Assembly (NCBI RefSeq): GCF_002288525.1
Contig: NZ_CP023067.1
Coordinates: 2,676,501 to 2,740,500, forward strand
Source of the DNA: Sinorhizobium sojae CCBAU 05684
GTDB taxonomy: Bacteria > Pseudomonadota > Alphaproteobacteria > Rhizobiales > Rhizobiaceae
DNA length: 64,000 bases
Direction of reading: 5' to 3'
The position numbers were made by a program, and so were the translations under genes. The notes under the pieces were generated by a model. The model worked only from the letters and a program-made list of their open reading frames with translations. It was not told where the DNA came from and ran no database searches. The first letter of the stretch is position 1. Every line of letters starts with the position of its first letter. Shown one piece after another: positions 1 to 7,966 of this stretch.

Positions 1-36
1 GGGTTCCCGCAGTGCCTTGCCAAGGCAAACCGCTGG

Positions 37-1416
37 CTACCCTTCCTTTTCCGTCAAAACATCATGAACCGGCGGAGCCGGGTATCGATCGCGCCCGAAC
101 AGTACGGCAATGGCATCAGCCATGATCCTGTCGAAACCGGGCAAAAAGGTGTCATAAAGCCCGATACGGCACTCGATCACCGCTGCCTCGCCCCCTGAGG
201 TTCCGGCCTCCGCAGGCACGATGCGAGGTGCCACTTCCGAGACCTTTTTTGCAGCCCCCTTCGGCAGTCCTGCGTCAATAAGCCTCTGCCGCAGCGCGGC
301 GCCGTCCGCGCCCGCGCTGACCGTCAGGGCGGGTCCCCGGCTCGTGATGCTGAAGCGCCCGTCCCAGAGGCCCTCGCCGCCCGGTTCGATGCTAAGGACG
401 GGAAGATTGCGGGGCTCCCGGAAGAGATAGAGACCGCGGCGACGCCGGTCGAAGACCACCCGTCCGGCCGTCATGCGGCCCGGCGCGCCCGATTGCAGAA
501 AACCTGAGAGCCTCTGGATCGTTCCGCGCGCCGGCAGGTGGTCGCGCCCCCCGAGGACCGCAGCAACCGACATCAGCGCGCGGCGCCAATCCGGGTCGTC
601 CATCTTCCCCGCCTCGGCTGTCGCAATCTCCGCCACCAGCGCCCCGTATACCTTGACACGTTCCTCGATCAGCGCCGCCGCTCTTGCCGAGGAGGTCGCC
701 CGTTGCGCCCCGCTCCAAACGGTCGCCGACGCGCTATCCGACGCATCCAGATCCGCCCGCAGGCGAGCGCGCTCGAATTGAGGATTGACATTGCTCGGAT
801 CGTCGGACCACCCGATGCCCCGCGCGTTGAGGAAGGCGCGGATCTCTGCGCGGTGGATGCGGAGGAACGGCCTTAGAACCCAAATCTTCCGGGCATACAG
901 CATGGTTGGCGCCATGCCTGCGGCGCCCTGTCCCTCGCCCATTTCGCCTTCGACCGGGTGGCGTGCGCCGCGCATGGCGATGGTCTCGCGCTGATCGTCG
1001 GCCGTATGGCCGGTGGCGATGCAATCGGCGTCAAGCGCGCTGGCCGCCACGGAAAGCAGTTCGTAGCGCTTGTTGCGCGCCGCCGCCTGGATGCCGGTCC
1101 GGGGCTTGTTGCCCTCCCAGCGAAGAATGTGATGAGGAATGCCGAGCTCGGCGCAGAACCTGCCGACCGCTTCGGCCTCAGCCGCAGACCCTGGGCGTAA
1201 CGCGTGGTCAACGGTGCAGGCGGCAAGGGAGAAGCCGTTCTTCACTTCCGCGATTGCCGAATGCAGGGCGAAGAGCAGGCCCATGGAATCGCTGCCGCCG
1301 GAAACGGCGACGAGTATCCGGCCGGGTTTTACGAAGGATGTGAGAAAACGTCGGGCCGCATCGAGGACGGCGTCGGGCATCAAATGGGCCTCAGCAGCCG
1401 AAGCGGCTTTGCTCAC
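37..1416 (-). CDS. tilS: tRNA(Ile)-lysidine synthase TilS
   Basis: TilS uses ATP and lysine to convert C34 of tRNA-Ile(CAU) to lysidine, so that the tRNA reads AUA and is charged with isoleucine. The PP-loop ATP-binding motif SGGSDS lies at residues 39-44, and 459 aa fits the long form with C-terminal substrate-binding domains. The longest frame starts with GTG at 1416 and overlaps the end of cpoB by 26 bases; an ATG at 1380 (MPDAVLDAARR), with GAGG upstream and just outside cpoB, is an equally plausible start. It is the last gene of the minus-strand tol-pal group, an order usual in rhizobia, where ftsH normally follows. Confidence 0.95.
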   Translation of the reverse strand: MSKAASAAEAHLMPDAVLDAARRFLTSFVKPGRILVAVSGGSDSMGLLFALHSAIAEVKNGFSLAACTVDHALRPGSAAEAEAVGRFCAELGIPHHILRWEGNKPRTGIQAAARNKRYELLSVAASALDADCIATGHTADDQRETIAMRGARHPVEGEMGEGQGAAGMAPTMLYARKIWVLRPFLRIHRAEIRAFLNARGIGWSDDPSNVNPQFERARLRADLDASDSASATVWSGAQRATSSARAAALIEERVKVYGALVAEIATAEAGKMDDPDWRRALMSVAAVLGGRDHLPARGTIQRLSGFLQSGAPGRMTAGRVVFDRRRRGLYLFREPRNLPVLSIEPGGEGLWDGRFSITSRGPALTVSAGADGAALRQRLIDAGLPKGAAKKVSEVAPRIVPAEAGTSGGEAAVIECRIGLYDTFLPGFDRIMADAIAVLFGRDRYPAPPVHDVLTEKEG

Positions 1417-2395
1417 TGGTCACCTTCGCCTTCACGGCGGCCGATGCCTGGGGATAGCGCTTGTTCACCTCGCGCAATGTCGCGCAAGCCGTTTCCTTGT
1501 TGTCGAGAGCCCCGAGTGACATGCCGAGCTTCAGAAGCATTTCGGGTGCCTTGGGCGATTTGCCGTAGGTCTGGTGAGCGTTCAGGAAGGTCTTCGCCGC
1601 ATCGCTGAACTTGCCCTGCGAATATTGTGCTTCACCCATCCAGAAGCTGGCATCAGCCGCGTTTTCACCCTCGGGAAAAGCCTCGAGGTATTGTCGAAAC
1701 TCCTGTTCGGCCAAACCGTAATCGCCAGAAAGCACATGGCCATAGGCAGCCTGATAGAGATCGCCCGCATTGCCGAGCGCAGCCGTCTGCTGGCCCCCTG
1801 CCGCATTGCCGCCGATACCGGGCGTAACCTGGGCGGCCGGGCCGGTATCAACGCCCGGCAGCGTGGCGTTTGCACCGGGCTCGATATCCGTGGTGGCCGA
1901 GACCGGATTGCCGTTCTCGTCGAAAATGATCTGGCCGAGCGACGTCGGCGGCGGCGCGGCGCCTGGATCTCTAGCGGCCAGATCGCCATTGGCCGGAGCG
2001 GCCGGTGCAGGACTTTCCGTCACCTCGGGGGTGACGGATGCCTGGTCGTTCGTCTTCGGCGCCTCAAGCGCGCCACTTTTCTGGCCGGAGGACCTGCCGT
2101 TTTCGAGATCCTGGAAGCGGAACTCGTTATCCTCCTGGAACTTCCGGATCTGTTCCTGCATCTGCAGGAGTTGGAAGCTCATTTCCTCGATACGCCCGTT
2201 GAGAGAGCGGATCTGTTCCTCGAGCTGGCCGATCCGACCGACGTCGGCCGATTGCACTTGCACCACCGGCACGTCGCCTTTGCCGGCTCCGGTCACGCGG
2301 GCAAAGAACCCGGAGAGCGGCATGGCATTCGCCATTGGGCCGAGGCTCGAAAGGGCCGTCAGACCAATCAGTCCTGCCACGACAAATTTCTTCAT
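1391..2395 (-). CDS. cpoB: Tol-Pal accessory protein CpoB (YbgF)
   Basis: Periplasmic Tol-Pal accessory protein that links outer-membrane constriction to peptidoglycan synthesis. A signal peptide covers about residues 1-24 (cleavage after MANA). It is followed by a trimerising coiled coil at roughly 50-105, a long Pro/Ala/Gly linker to about 205, and tetratricopeptide repeats from about 212 to the C-terminus. At 334 aa it is longer than the E. coli protein because of the linker. The ATG at 2395 has AGGA eight bases upstream. It is transcribed with tilS downstream, but a strong terminator hairpin (2529-2568) separates it from pal, so it may be expressed by read-through or its own promoter. Confidence 0.93.
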   Translation of the reverse strand: MKKFVVAGLIGLTALSSLGPMANAMPLSGFFARVTGAGKGDVPVVQVQSADVGRIGQLEEQIRSLNGRIEEMSFQLLQMQEQIRKFQEDNEFRFQDLENGRSSGQKSGALEAPKTNDQASVTPEVTESPAPAAPANGDLAARDPGAAPPPTSLGQIIFDENGNPVSATTDIEPGANATLPGVDTGPAAQVTPGIGGNAAGGQQTAALGNAGDLYQAAYGHVLSGDYGLAEQEFRQYLEAFPEGENAADASFWMGEAQYSQGKFSDAAKTFLNAHQTYGKSPKAPEMLLKLGMSLGALDNKETACATLREVNKRYPQASAAVKAKVTSEQSRFGC

Positions 2396-2528
2396 ATCAT
2401 TTGTCCTGTTCGAATCCGATTACTCCCACCCCGATCGCGCCGCAGTACATTCGCCGATTCCTTGGGGTGAGCGCCGCACAGTTTTCCAATTGCCGTGAAA
2501 AAGCAACGGAGTTCGGCCAAAGTGTGGT

Positions 2529-2568
2529 AAAAAAGCAAAAGGGCGGCCCCAGGGCCGCCCTCTGCTTC
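2529..2568 (-). terminator. Rho-independent terminator after pal
   Basis: GGGCGGCC (2541-2548) pairs with GGCCGCCC (2553-2560) around a four-base loop. On the minus strand the hairpin is followed by a T-rich run (the AAAAGCAAAA stretch on the plus strand). It lies 16 bases past the pal stop and before cpoB, so it should limit transcription of cpoB-tilS relative to pal. Confidence 0.85.
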
Positions 2569-2583
2569 CATAAGGACTGAAGA

Positions 2584-3117
2584 TCAGCTTCCGGCTCCGC
2601 CGAGAACAGTGACGGCGCGGCGGTTTTGCGACCAGCAGGAAATGTCGTCGCACACGGCCACAGGCTTTTCCTTGCCGTAGGAGATCGTACGCATGCGGTT
2701 GGCGGGAACGCCGCGGCTGACGAGATAGTCGCGGGTTGCGGCGGCGCGGCGGGCGCCAAGCGCAAGGTTGTATTCGCGGGTGCCGCGCTCGTCGGCATGG
2801 CCCTCGACGGTGATCGCGTAGTTCGGATATTTCGCCAGCCATTGCGCCTGACGGTCGAGCGTTGCCTGGGCATCGGCGCGGATCGAGCTCGAATCCGTGT
2901 CGAAGAAGATACGGTCGCCCACATTGACGGTGAAGTCCTGCTGCGAACCCGGCGTTGACGCTCCGGCACCGCCGAGGCCGAGGCCGGCAGCGTCGTTCGG
3001 CAGGTTCTTCTTCGAGGCGCAGCCGGCAAGGGCAAGCGTCATCACGAGGGCGATCATGACCGGATTGCGGGCAACGGTCTGCAGGCGGCTTGCGGCCGGG
3101 GTGTCAATTCGGCTCAT
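2584..3117 (-). CDS. pal: Peptidoglycan-associated lipoprotein Pal
   Basis: Outer-membrane lipoprotein of the Tol-Pal system that binds peptidoglycan non-covalently and interacts with TolB. The lipobox is LAGC at 30-33 with Cys33 as the acylated residue, after an extended basic N-terminus. An OmpA-like domain spans about 60-172 and contains the peptidoglycan-binding segment around NLALGARRA and a C-terminal NRRAV motif. 177 aa is normal for rhizobial Pal (Omp16-like). A 356-base gap with a degenerate palindromic repeat separates it from tolB upstream. Two TTAACC half-sites in that gap suggest its own, possibly CtrA-influenced, promoter. Confidence 0.97.
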   Translation of the reverse strand: MSRIDTPAASRLQTVARNPVMIALVMTLALAGCASKKNLPNDAAGLGLGGAGASTPGSQQDFTVNVGDRIFFDTDSSSIRADAQATLDRQAQWLAKYPNYAITVEGHADERGTREYNLALGARRAAATRDYLVSRGVPANRMRTISYGKEKPVAVCDDISCWSQNRRAVTVLGGAGS

Positions 3118-3190
3118 GGGGCCGGGTCTCCTTGAGAAGTGTCATAAGAGAGGTGTCTGAATTCACGGTTGCCAGACTGTAACCGGAAGC

Positions 3191-3220
3191 GGTTAATTGC
3201 TCTTCAACGGATATGGTTAA
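3191..3220 (-). promoter_or_regulatory. Two TTAACC half-sites upstream of pal (possible CtrA sites)
   Basis: On the minus strand a TTAACCAT (3213-3220) and a second TTAACC (3191-3196) lie 75-103 bases before the pal start. TTAACCAT is a known CtrA half-site form in alphaproteobacteria. Half-sites this short occur by chance, so this is only a candidate. Confidence 0.3.
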
Positions 3221-3350
3221 CGAAACGGAAATATGTGTGGGAAGCCCGCTACACCAGCACTTTGCGGCGAGAAAGCGGCACATCGACCGCATTCCACGCC
3301 GCAGCTGTGGATATCCCGCCCCTTTACTGCGCCTTGCGCTCTTCAGGACA

Positions 3351-3427
3351 CGCCAAGGACACTGCACGTCTTTGAATTTGCGCATCGTGGTTTCCGAAAA
3401 TCGGGTCCGATCTCGGGCCGATGCGTC
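3351..3427 (-). repeat. Degenerate palindromic intergenic repeat between tolB and pal
   Basis: Read on the minus strand it has the same module order as the copies at 18646 and 39245: a GCATCGG...CCGATTTTCGGAAA...GATGCGC stem, then an AATTCAAAG-type linker and a decayed GTCCTTGGCG remnant. The second hairpin is lost. It makes up most of the identifiable content of the 356-base pal-tolB gap. Confidence 0.6.
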
Positions 3428-3473
3428 AAGTTCCGGGGCCGGCGGAATTCAAACCGGCATAGCTGAACGCGCT

Positions 3474-4781
3474 TTACTCCATCAGCGGCGACCAGGCCGG
3501 GTCGGAGGCAAAGCCCTGGGTCTGGACAAGCTGCTCGTTATAGCCCGTGAGGTCGATGGAATAGAGCTGCGGGCCACCGGCGCCGGCATTCTGGCGGAAG
3601 AACATCAGCACGCGGCCGTTCGGCGCCCAGGTCGGCCCCTCGTTGTGGAAACCGGTGGTAAGGATGCGCTCACCCGAACCGTCCGGCTTCATCACGCCGA
3701 TCGAGAACTTGCCGCCCGACTGCTTGGTGAAGGCGATGAGATCGCCGCGCGGGGACCAGACGGGGGTGGAATAGGAGCCGTCGCCGAAGGAGATACGCGT
3801 CTGCCCGGAGCCGTCGGCAGCCATGACGTAGAGCTGCTGCTTGCCGCCGCGGTCGCTTTCGAAGACGATCCGGCTTCCGTCGGGTGAATAGGACGGCGAC
3901 GTGTCGATCGCGGCGGTGTTGGTCAGCCGCGTCGTCGTGCGCGAGCGCAGGTCCATCGTGTAGATATTGGCGTTGCCGTCCTGCTGCAGGCTCATGATCA
4001 CCCGCTGCCCATCCGGCGAGAAGCGCGGAGCGAAAGTCATGCCGGGGAAGTTGCCGACGACTTCGCGCTGTCCGGTTTCGAGCTGCAGCAGGTAGACGCG
4101 CGGCTGCTGATCCTCGAACGACATATAGGTGATTTCCTGCCGGTTCGGCGAGAAGCGCGGCGTCAGCACGATGTCGTTCGTATTGGTCAGCGCGCGAGCA
4201 TTGGCGCCGTCCTGGTCCATGATGGCGAGCTGGCGCTTGCGCGCATTCTTCGGGCCGCTTTCGGCGACATAGACGATACGGGTGTCGAAATAGCCCTTTT
4301 CGCCGGTAATCCGCTCATAGATCGCGTCAGCGATGATATGGGCGACGCGGCGCCAGTTTTCCGGCTGCGTATAGAACTGCTGGCCCAGCATCTGCTGTCC
4401 GGCGAAAGTGTCCCACAGGCGGAACTCCGCCTTCAGCCTTCCGTCGCCCTCCTGGGTGACGCGGCCGATGACGAGCGCCTGGGCGTTGATCACCTTCCAG
4501 TCTTCGAAGCGTGGGGCGGCATCCGGATTGGAGATCTTCTCGATGAAGGCGCCCTTGTCGACCGGCGCGAAGAGTCCGGAGCGTTTGAGGTCGGCGGCAA
4601 TCACATCGGAGATCTTCTGACCGAGTTCGCCCTGCAGGAAGTCGGTGACCGCGATCGGCAGCGGCTCGACATTGCCCTTGTTGATGTCGATCTCCACAAT
4701 CGCATTGGCCGGTGCGGCAAAAAGCGCCCCGGCAAACATCAACATGAGAAGACGGAAAAGATTGCGTCTCAGCATTTCCAT
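3474..4781 (-). CDS. tolB: Tol-Pal system beta-propeller protein TolB
   Basis: Periplasmic protein that shuttles between Pal and the TolA/R/Q motor. Residues 1-27 are a signal peptide ending AAPANA. An N-terminal alpha/beta domain runs to about 165. It is followed by a beta-propeller with repeated SPDG/SPNG-type PD40 motifs (for example [28 protein letters not shown]). Length 435 aa is typical. The start could be ATG 4781 or the second ATG at 4775. It lies 37 bases after the tolA stop in the same transcription direction. Confidence 0.97.
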   Translation of the reverse strand: MEMLRRNLFRLLMLMFAGALFAAPANAIVEIDINKGNVEPLPIAVTDFLQGELGQKISDVIAADLKRSGLFAPVDKGAFIEKISNPDAAPRFEDWKVINAQALVIGRVTQEGDGRLKAEFRLWDTFAGQQMLGQQFYTQPENWRRVAHIIADAIYERITGEKGYFDTRIVYVAESGPKNARKRQLAIMDQDGANARALTNTNDIVLTPRFSPNRQEITYMSFEDQQPRVYLLQLETGQREVVGNFPGMTFAPRFSPDGQRVIMSLQQDGNANIYTMDLRSRTTTRLTNTAAIDTSPSYSPDGSRIVFESDRGGKQQLYVMAADGSGQTRISFGDGSYSTPVWSPRGDLIAFTKQSGGKFSIGVMKPDGSGERILTTGFHNEGPTWAPNGRVLMFFRQNAGAGGPQLYSIDLTGYNEQLVQTQGFASDPAWSPLME

Positions 4782-4818
4782 GAAGCCTTTCAGCGTTGCA
4801 TCCTTTTAGAGCATCGAG

Positions 4819-5889
4819 TTAGAGCATCGAGCTCGGATCGAAGTTGACCACGACCTCGCTCCACGTGTCGTATTTGTCGGCCGGCAAACCCTGGAAGGGT
4901 GCGGATTTGAGAATGGCGCGGCGAGCACCGCCCATCAGGGCGCGGCGCGCCGCATCGGAGCCGCCGGTCGCCTCGACTTCCGGCTCCCCAATCAATTCGC
5001 CGTTGGGATCAAGTCTCATCCGCACCGTGATGCGCACATCCGCTGCGTCGGCCATGCCGGGGATAATGGACCAATTGTTCTGGATCTGCCCACGCAGTGC
5101 GTCGATCTCGCTCTGAGAAAGCTTTTCACCCGAAGTCGTCTTCTTGCCGCCGAGCGCAGCCTCCTCGGTCGAGCGCTTCGCGCCGCCGCCGGAGGATTCT
5201 TGCTTGTTGAGCAGCGCGGCGATTTCGTCGGCGTTGAAGTCGCTCTCCTTCTGCGAGCTCGCTTTCTTCTGCTCCTTCTTCGCCTCTTCCTTCTTGCGCT
5301 CGGGCGTCTTGGCGGTCTGTGCCGGTTTTTCGACCTTGGGCTTCGCCATTGGCGTCGGCACCTTGTCGGGCAGAGCCTCGGCCTCGGGGCTTTCCGCCGG
5401 CTTCTCCTCGACCGGCGCCGCTTCCGGCTTCACGTCCGACATCACCTCCTGCTTCGGCTCAGGCAGCGCAGCAACTTCCGTCGCAGGCTCGGAAGCCGGC
5501 TTCGTCTCTTCGACTTGCTCGATCTCCTCCCGGACCGGATCGGGGGTCGGGGGAGCCTTCTCGGTCTTTTCCGGGGCGGCGGCCGCTTCGTTCGGCACCG
5601 GCTTGGCGTCGGGCTTCGGCGGCGACTTGATGTCCACATCGTTGTCGCCGACATTCTCGGCGTTCTCGACGGGCGTCGGCTTCTTGGTCGGAACGGGCGA
5701 GGCCTTTTCCTTGGCCGGCGCTTGTTTGTCGCCCTGCTGGATCTGGGTGATCGATTCGACCGGCACGATGTCGACCGGCAGCGCCTCGACATCGGCGACC
5801 TCGAATTCGGCCGGGCTGCCGAGCGACACCAGCGCCCAGGTCAGGACCAGGACGTGGAGGACAGCAGATGTAGCAAGACTGCCCTTCAT
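4819..5889 (-). CDS. tolA: Tol-Pal system protein TolA
   Basis: Inner-membrane protein that spans the periplasm and transmits proton-motive energy from TolQ/TolR. One N-terminal membrane helix covers about residues 7-25. A long region rich in Pro, Glu, Lys and Ala follows (about 45-225), and then a TonB/TolA-type C-terminal domain of about 90 residues containing QIQNNWSIIPG. The middle is Pro-rich rather than the long Ala-rich helix of enterobacterial TolA. This looks like the TonB-like bridge common in alphaproteobacteria. tolR ends 9 bases upstream of its start. Confidence 0.93.
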   Translation of the reverse strand: MKGSLATSAVLHVLVLTWALVSLGSPAEFEVADVEALPVDIVPVESITQIQQGDKQAPAKEKASPVPTKKPTPVENAENVGDNDVDIKSPPKPDAKPVPNEAAAAPEKTEKAPPTPDPVREEIEQVEETKPASEPATEVAALPEPKQEVMSDVKPEAAPVEEKPAESPEAEALPDKVPTPMAKPKVEKPAQTAKTPERKKEEAKKEQKKASSQKESDFNADEIAALLNKQESSGGGAKRSTEEAALGGKKTTSGEKLSQSEIDALRGQIQNNWSIIPGMADAADVRITVRMRLDPNGELIGEPEVEATGGSDAARRALMGGARRAILKSAPFQGLPADKYDTWSEVVVNFDPSSML

Positions 5890-5898
5890 GGCCTGGGA

Positions 5899-6351
5899 TC
5901 ACTTTTCCTGTTCTTGGAGCGTTACGAGTCCGAGATTCTTGAAGCCGGCGGCCGAGATGCGCGCCATGACCTTCATCACCGTGCCGTAATCGGCATTGGT
6001 GTCGCCGCGCACATAAATGCGCTCGTTATAGCCGGTGGTGGCGATCGCCTCGAGCTTCGGCACGACCTCGTCGATGCCGATCGGCGTTTCCTGCAGGAAG
6101 ATCTCGCCGGCCGGATTGACCGAAACGGTGATCGGCTGGGTGTCCGCGTTCATCGCCTTCGCCTGCGTTTCCGGCAGGTCGATCGGCACGCCGACCGTCA
6201 TCATTGGCGCCGCCACCATGAAGATGATCAAGAGCACCAGCATGACGTCGACGAGCGGCGTCACGTTGATTTCGCTGATCGTGGCTCTCCGGCCGCTGCG
6301 CCGGCGGCGCCCGCCGCCCGACCCCTTGGCTCCGCCAACTGCCATACCCAT
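5899..6351 (-). CDS. tolR: Tol-Pal system protein TolR
   Basis: ExbD/TolR-family subunit of the TolQ-TolR proton channel. Residues about 25-50 form the single membrane helix and include the conserved [14 protein letters not shown] signature; Asp35 is the expected proton-carrying residue. The rest is a periplasmic domain. 150 aa is normal. The N-terminus is short, Gly- and Arg-rich and cytoplasmic. An in-frame ATG lies two codons downstream of the chosen start. It is 24 bases downstream of tolQ. Confidence 0.97.
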   Translation of the reverse strand: MGMAVGGAKGSGGGRRRRSGRRATISEINVTPLVDVMLVLLIIFMVAAPMMTVGVPIDLPETQAKAMNADTQPITVSVNPAGEIFLQETPIGIDEVVPKLEAIATTGYNERIYVRGDTNADYGTVMKVMARISAAGFKNLGLVTLQEQEK

Positions 6352-6375
6352 AAGCGTGGTCTCCGTTCCCGGCGA

Positions 6376-7095
6376 TTACTGCGCAGCCTGGCGCGAAGGC
6401 TGCAGCTTCTCGTCGATCTGCCGCGACAGGATGGCGGAGAACTCGTCGGCAAAAGCTTCCATGCGCGCCGCCAGCTTGCCTGCGTCCGCGGTGAACTTGT
6501 TGTAGGCGATGACGGCCGGGATAGCGGCAAGCAGGCCGATCGCGGTCGCCAGCAGCGCCTCGGCGATCCCGGGCGCAACGACGGCGAGGTTGGTCGACTT
6601 CGAACCGGCGATCGCCTGGAACGAGGTCATGATGCCGACGACGGTACCGAAGAGGCCGATAAAGGGAGCCGCCGAGCCGATGGTCGCCAGCGAGCCGAGC
6701 CGCGCTTCGAGGCTTTCGGATTCGCGGGCGAGCGTCACGTCCATCGCGCGGTCGATGCGCATCTGCAGGCCGATCGGCGAACGAGCGCCGCGCTCGAAGC
6801 TCTTCTTCCACTCGCGCATCGCCGAGACGAAGATCGCGCCCATGCCCGTCGTGTTCCGATCCGAAAGCGTGCGATAGAGCTCCTCCAGCGACTGTCCAGA
6901 CCAGAAGACCTGCTCGAAACTGTCGAGCTGGCGCCGGACGCGCCCGTAATTCAGCGACTTGTCGACGACGATCGCCCAGGTCCAGACCGAGGCTCCGATC
7001 AGACCCAGCATGACCAGCTTCACGACAAGGCCCGCCTGCATGAACAGCGACCAGAGGGTCACATCGCTCGTCGCGGCCAATCCTACCTGTTCCAT
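6376..7095 (-). CDS. tolQ: Tol-Pal system protein TolQ
   Basis: MotA/TolQ/ExbB-family proton channel subunit, 239 aa from the ATG at 7095 ([11 protein letters not shown]). The open frame extends upstream to 7203, but the extra 36 residues are basic, lack family character and would lie in the promoter region. Three membrane helices are visible: near residue 20, and a pair around 130-200 containing [17 protein letters not shown]. It is the first gene of the tol-pal transcript here. Its usual partner ybgC lies 3.5 kb away because ku-ligD sits between them. Confidence 0.95.
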   Translation of the reverse strand: MEQVGLAATSDVTLWSLFMQAGLVVKLVMLGLIGASVWTWAIVVDKSLNYGRVRRQLDSFEQVFWSGQSLEELYRTLSDRNTTGMGAIFVSAMREWKKSFERGARSPIGLQMRIDRAMDVTLARESESLEARLGSLATIGSAAPFIGLFGTVVGIMTSFQAIAGSKSTNLAVVAPGIAEALLATAIGLLAAIPAVIAYNKFTADAGKLAARMEAFADEFSAILSRQIDEKLQPSRQAAQ

Positions 7096-7445
7096 CGATT
7101 CAGTCCCCGAATCCAAATACCCGGCAGAGCGGCTCATGCTCATGACCGGGTTGCCCAAACGTCTTTTGCAAGTATGCCCCGGCATTGCCAACCATCGCGG
7201 CATTGCGATCTTTTGCTTTAGCCTGCCTTCTTGCCGTCAATTTTGGTCAAAGGATGACGTGCACTGCACAAATCCTGATACACAGATTAAGACACCGTTA
7301 TAGTTAAAGGAGTATTACCGAACGTCGCCACAGGCGGAACTTCACCGCGATTTGAACGTTTCGGTTCCATGTTTTTAGGCCGCCGAGACAGACTCGGGAA
7401 CCGCCAGCGCCGCAATCCGGCCGCCGCGAAGAATGAGGTGTGGCG

Positions 7446-7957
7446 ATGGTAGCGCGCGCATTGTGGAAAGGTCAGCTTCGCCTCTCCCTGGTCCCCGTCG
7501 AGCTCTTCAGCGCGATGCGGACGGGGGCTCGAATCTCGTTTCGCCAGATCCACAAGCCGTCCGGCAAGCCGATCCGCTATCAGAAGTTGGCGGAGGCATA
7601 GGGCCGGTCGACGTCGAGTCGCGCAAAGCCGATCCGATGTTCTCGGAGATCTCCGGGAAGAAGGCGGAGAAGGAACTCCTGGAGGTCGCGACCGCGCTCA
7701 TCGACCGCAAGTCCGCACCCTTCGATGTGGGGGCCTTCAAGGACAACTACGCGGCCGCACTCCAGGATCTGGTGAAGCGGAAGGTGAAGGGCAAATCGGG
7801 GCGCGTCGAGATCGAGAAGGAGGAGCGCGTGCAGCGGCGCGGCGAGAATGTCGTCGACCTGGTGACCGCGTTGAAGAAGAGCCTGGAGGGCAGCGAAGGC
7901 AAGAAGACCAAGGCGCAATCCTCGTCGTCCGGTCGCAGCCGGCGGAAGTCGGCGTGA
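7446..7957 (+). pseudogene. ku: Decayed Ku (NHEJ end-binding protein) gene
   Basis: Starting at the ATG at 7446 the frame gives a Ku N-terminus (ARALWKGQLRLSLVPVELF, then RISFRQIHKPSG and PIRYQK) and stops at TAG 7599-7601 after 51 codons. A different frame then continues to 7957 and encodes a typical Ku C-terminus (EKELLEVATALIDRK, ALQDLVKRKVKGK, NVVDLVTALKKSL, basic tail). Intact bacterial Ku is about 260-300 aa. Here about 50 N-terminal and 115 C-terminal residues remain, so most of the DNA-encircling beta-barrel is missing and the halves are out of frame. It ends 9 bases before ligD. Non-functional as read; a functional C-terminal fragment is unlikely. Confidence 0.85.
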
Positions 7958-7966
7958 GGAGCGTCC

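Noticed and set aside
2403-2440. tRNA T-arm-like GTTCGAATCC upstream of cpoB
   Set aside because: No acceptor stem, D-arm or CCA-like end in the surrounding bases.
5200-7221. 673-codon plus-strand frame opposite tolA-tolR-tolQ
   Set aside because: Fully antisense to three well-supported genes and composed of Arg/Leu/Asp-rich shadow sequence without any family feature.
7446-7957. A short, functional Ku-like protein
   Set aside because: The frame is broken by TAG at 7599 and a large central part is missing; no start site with good spacing exists for the C-terminal piece.
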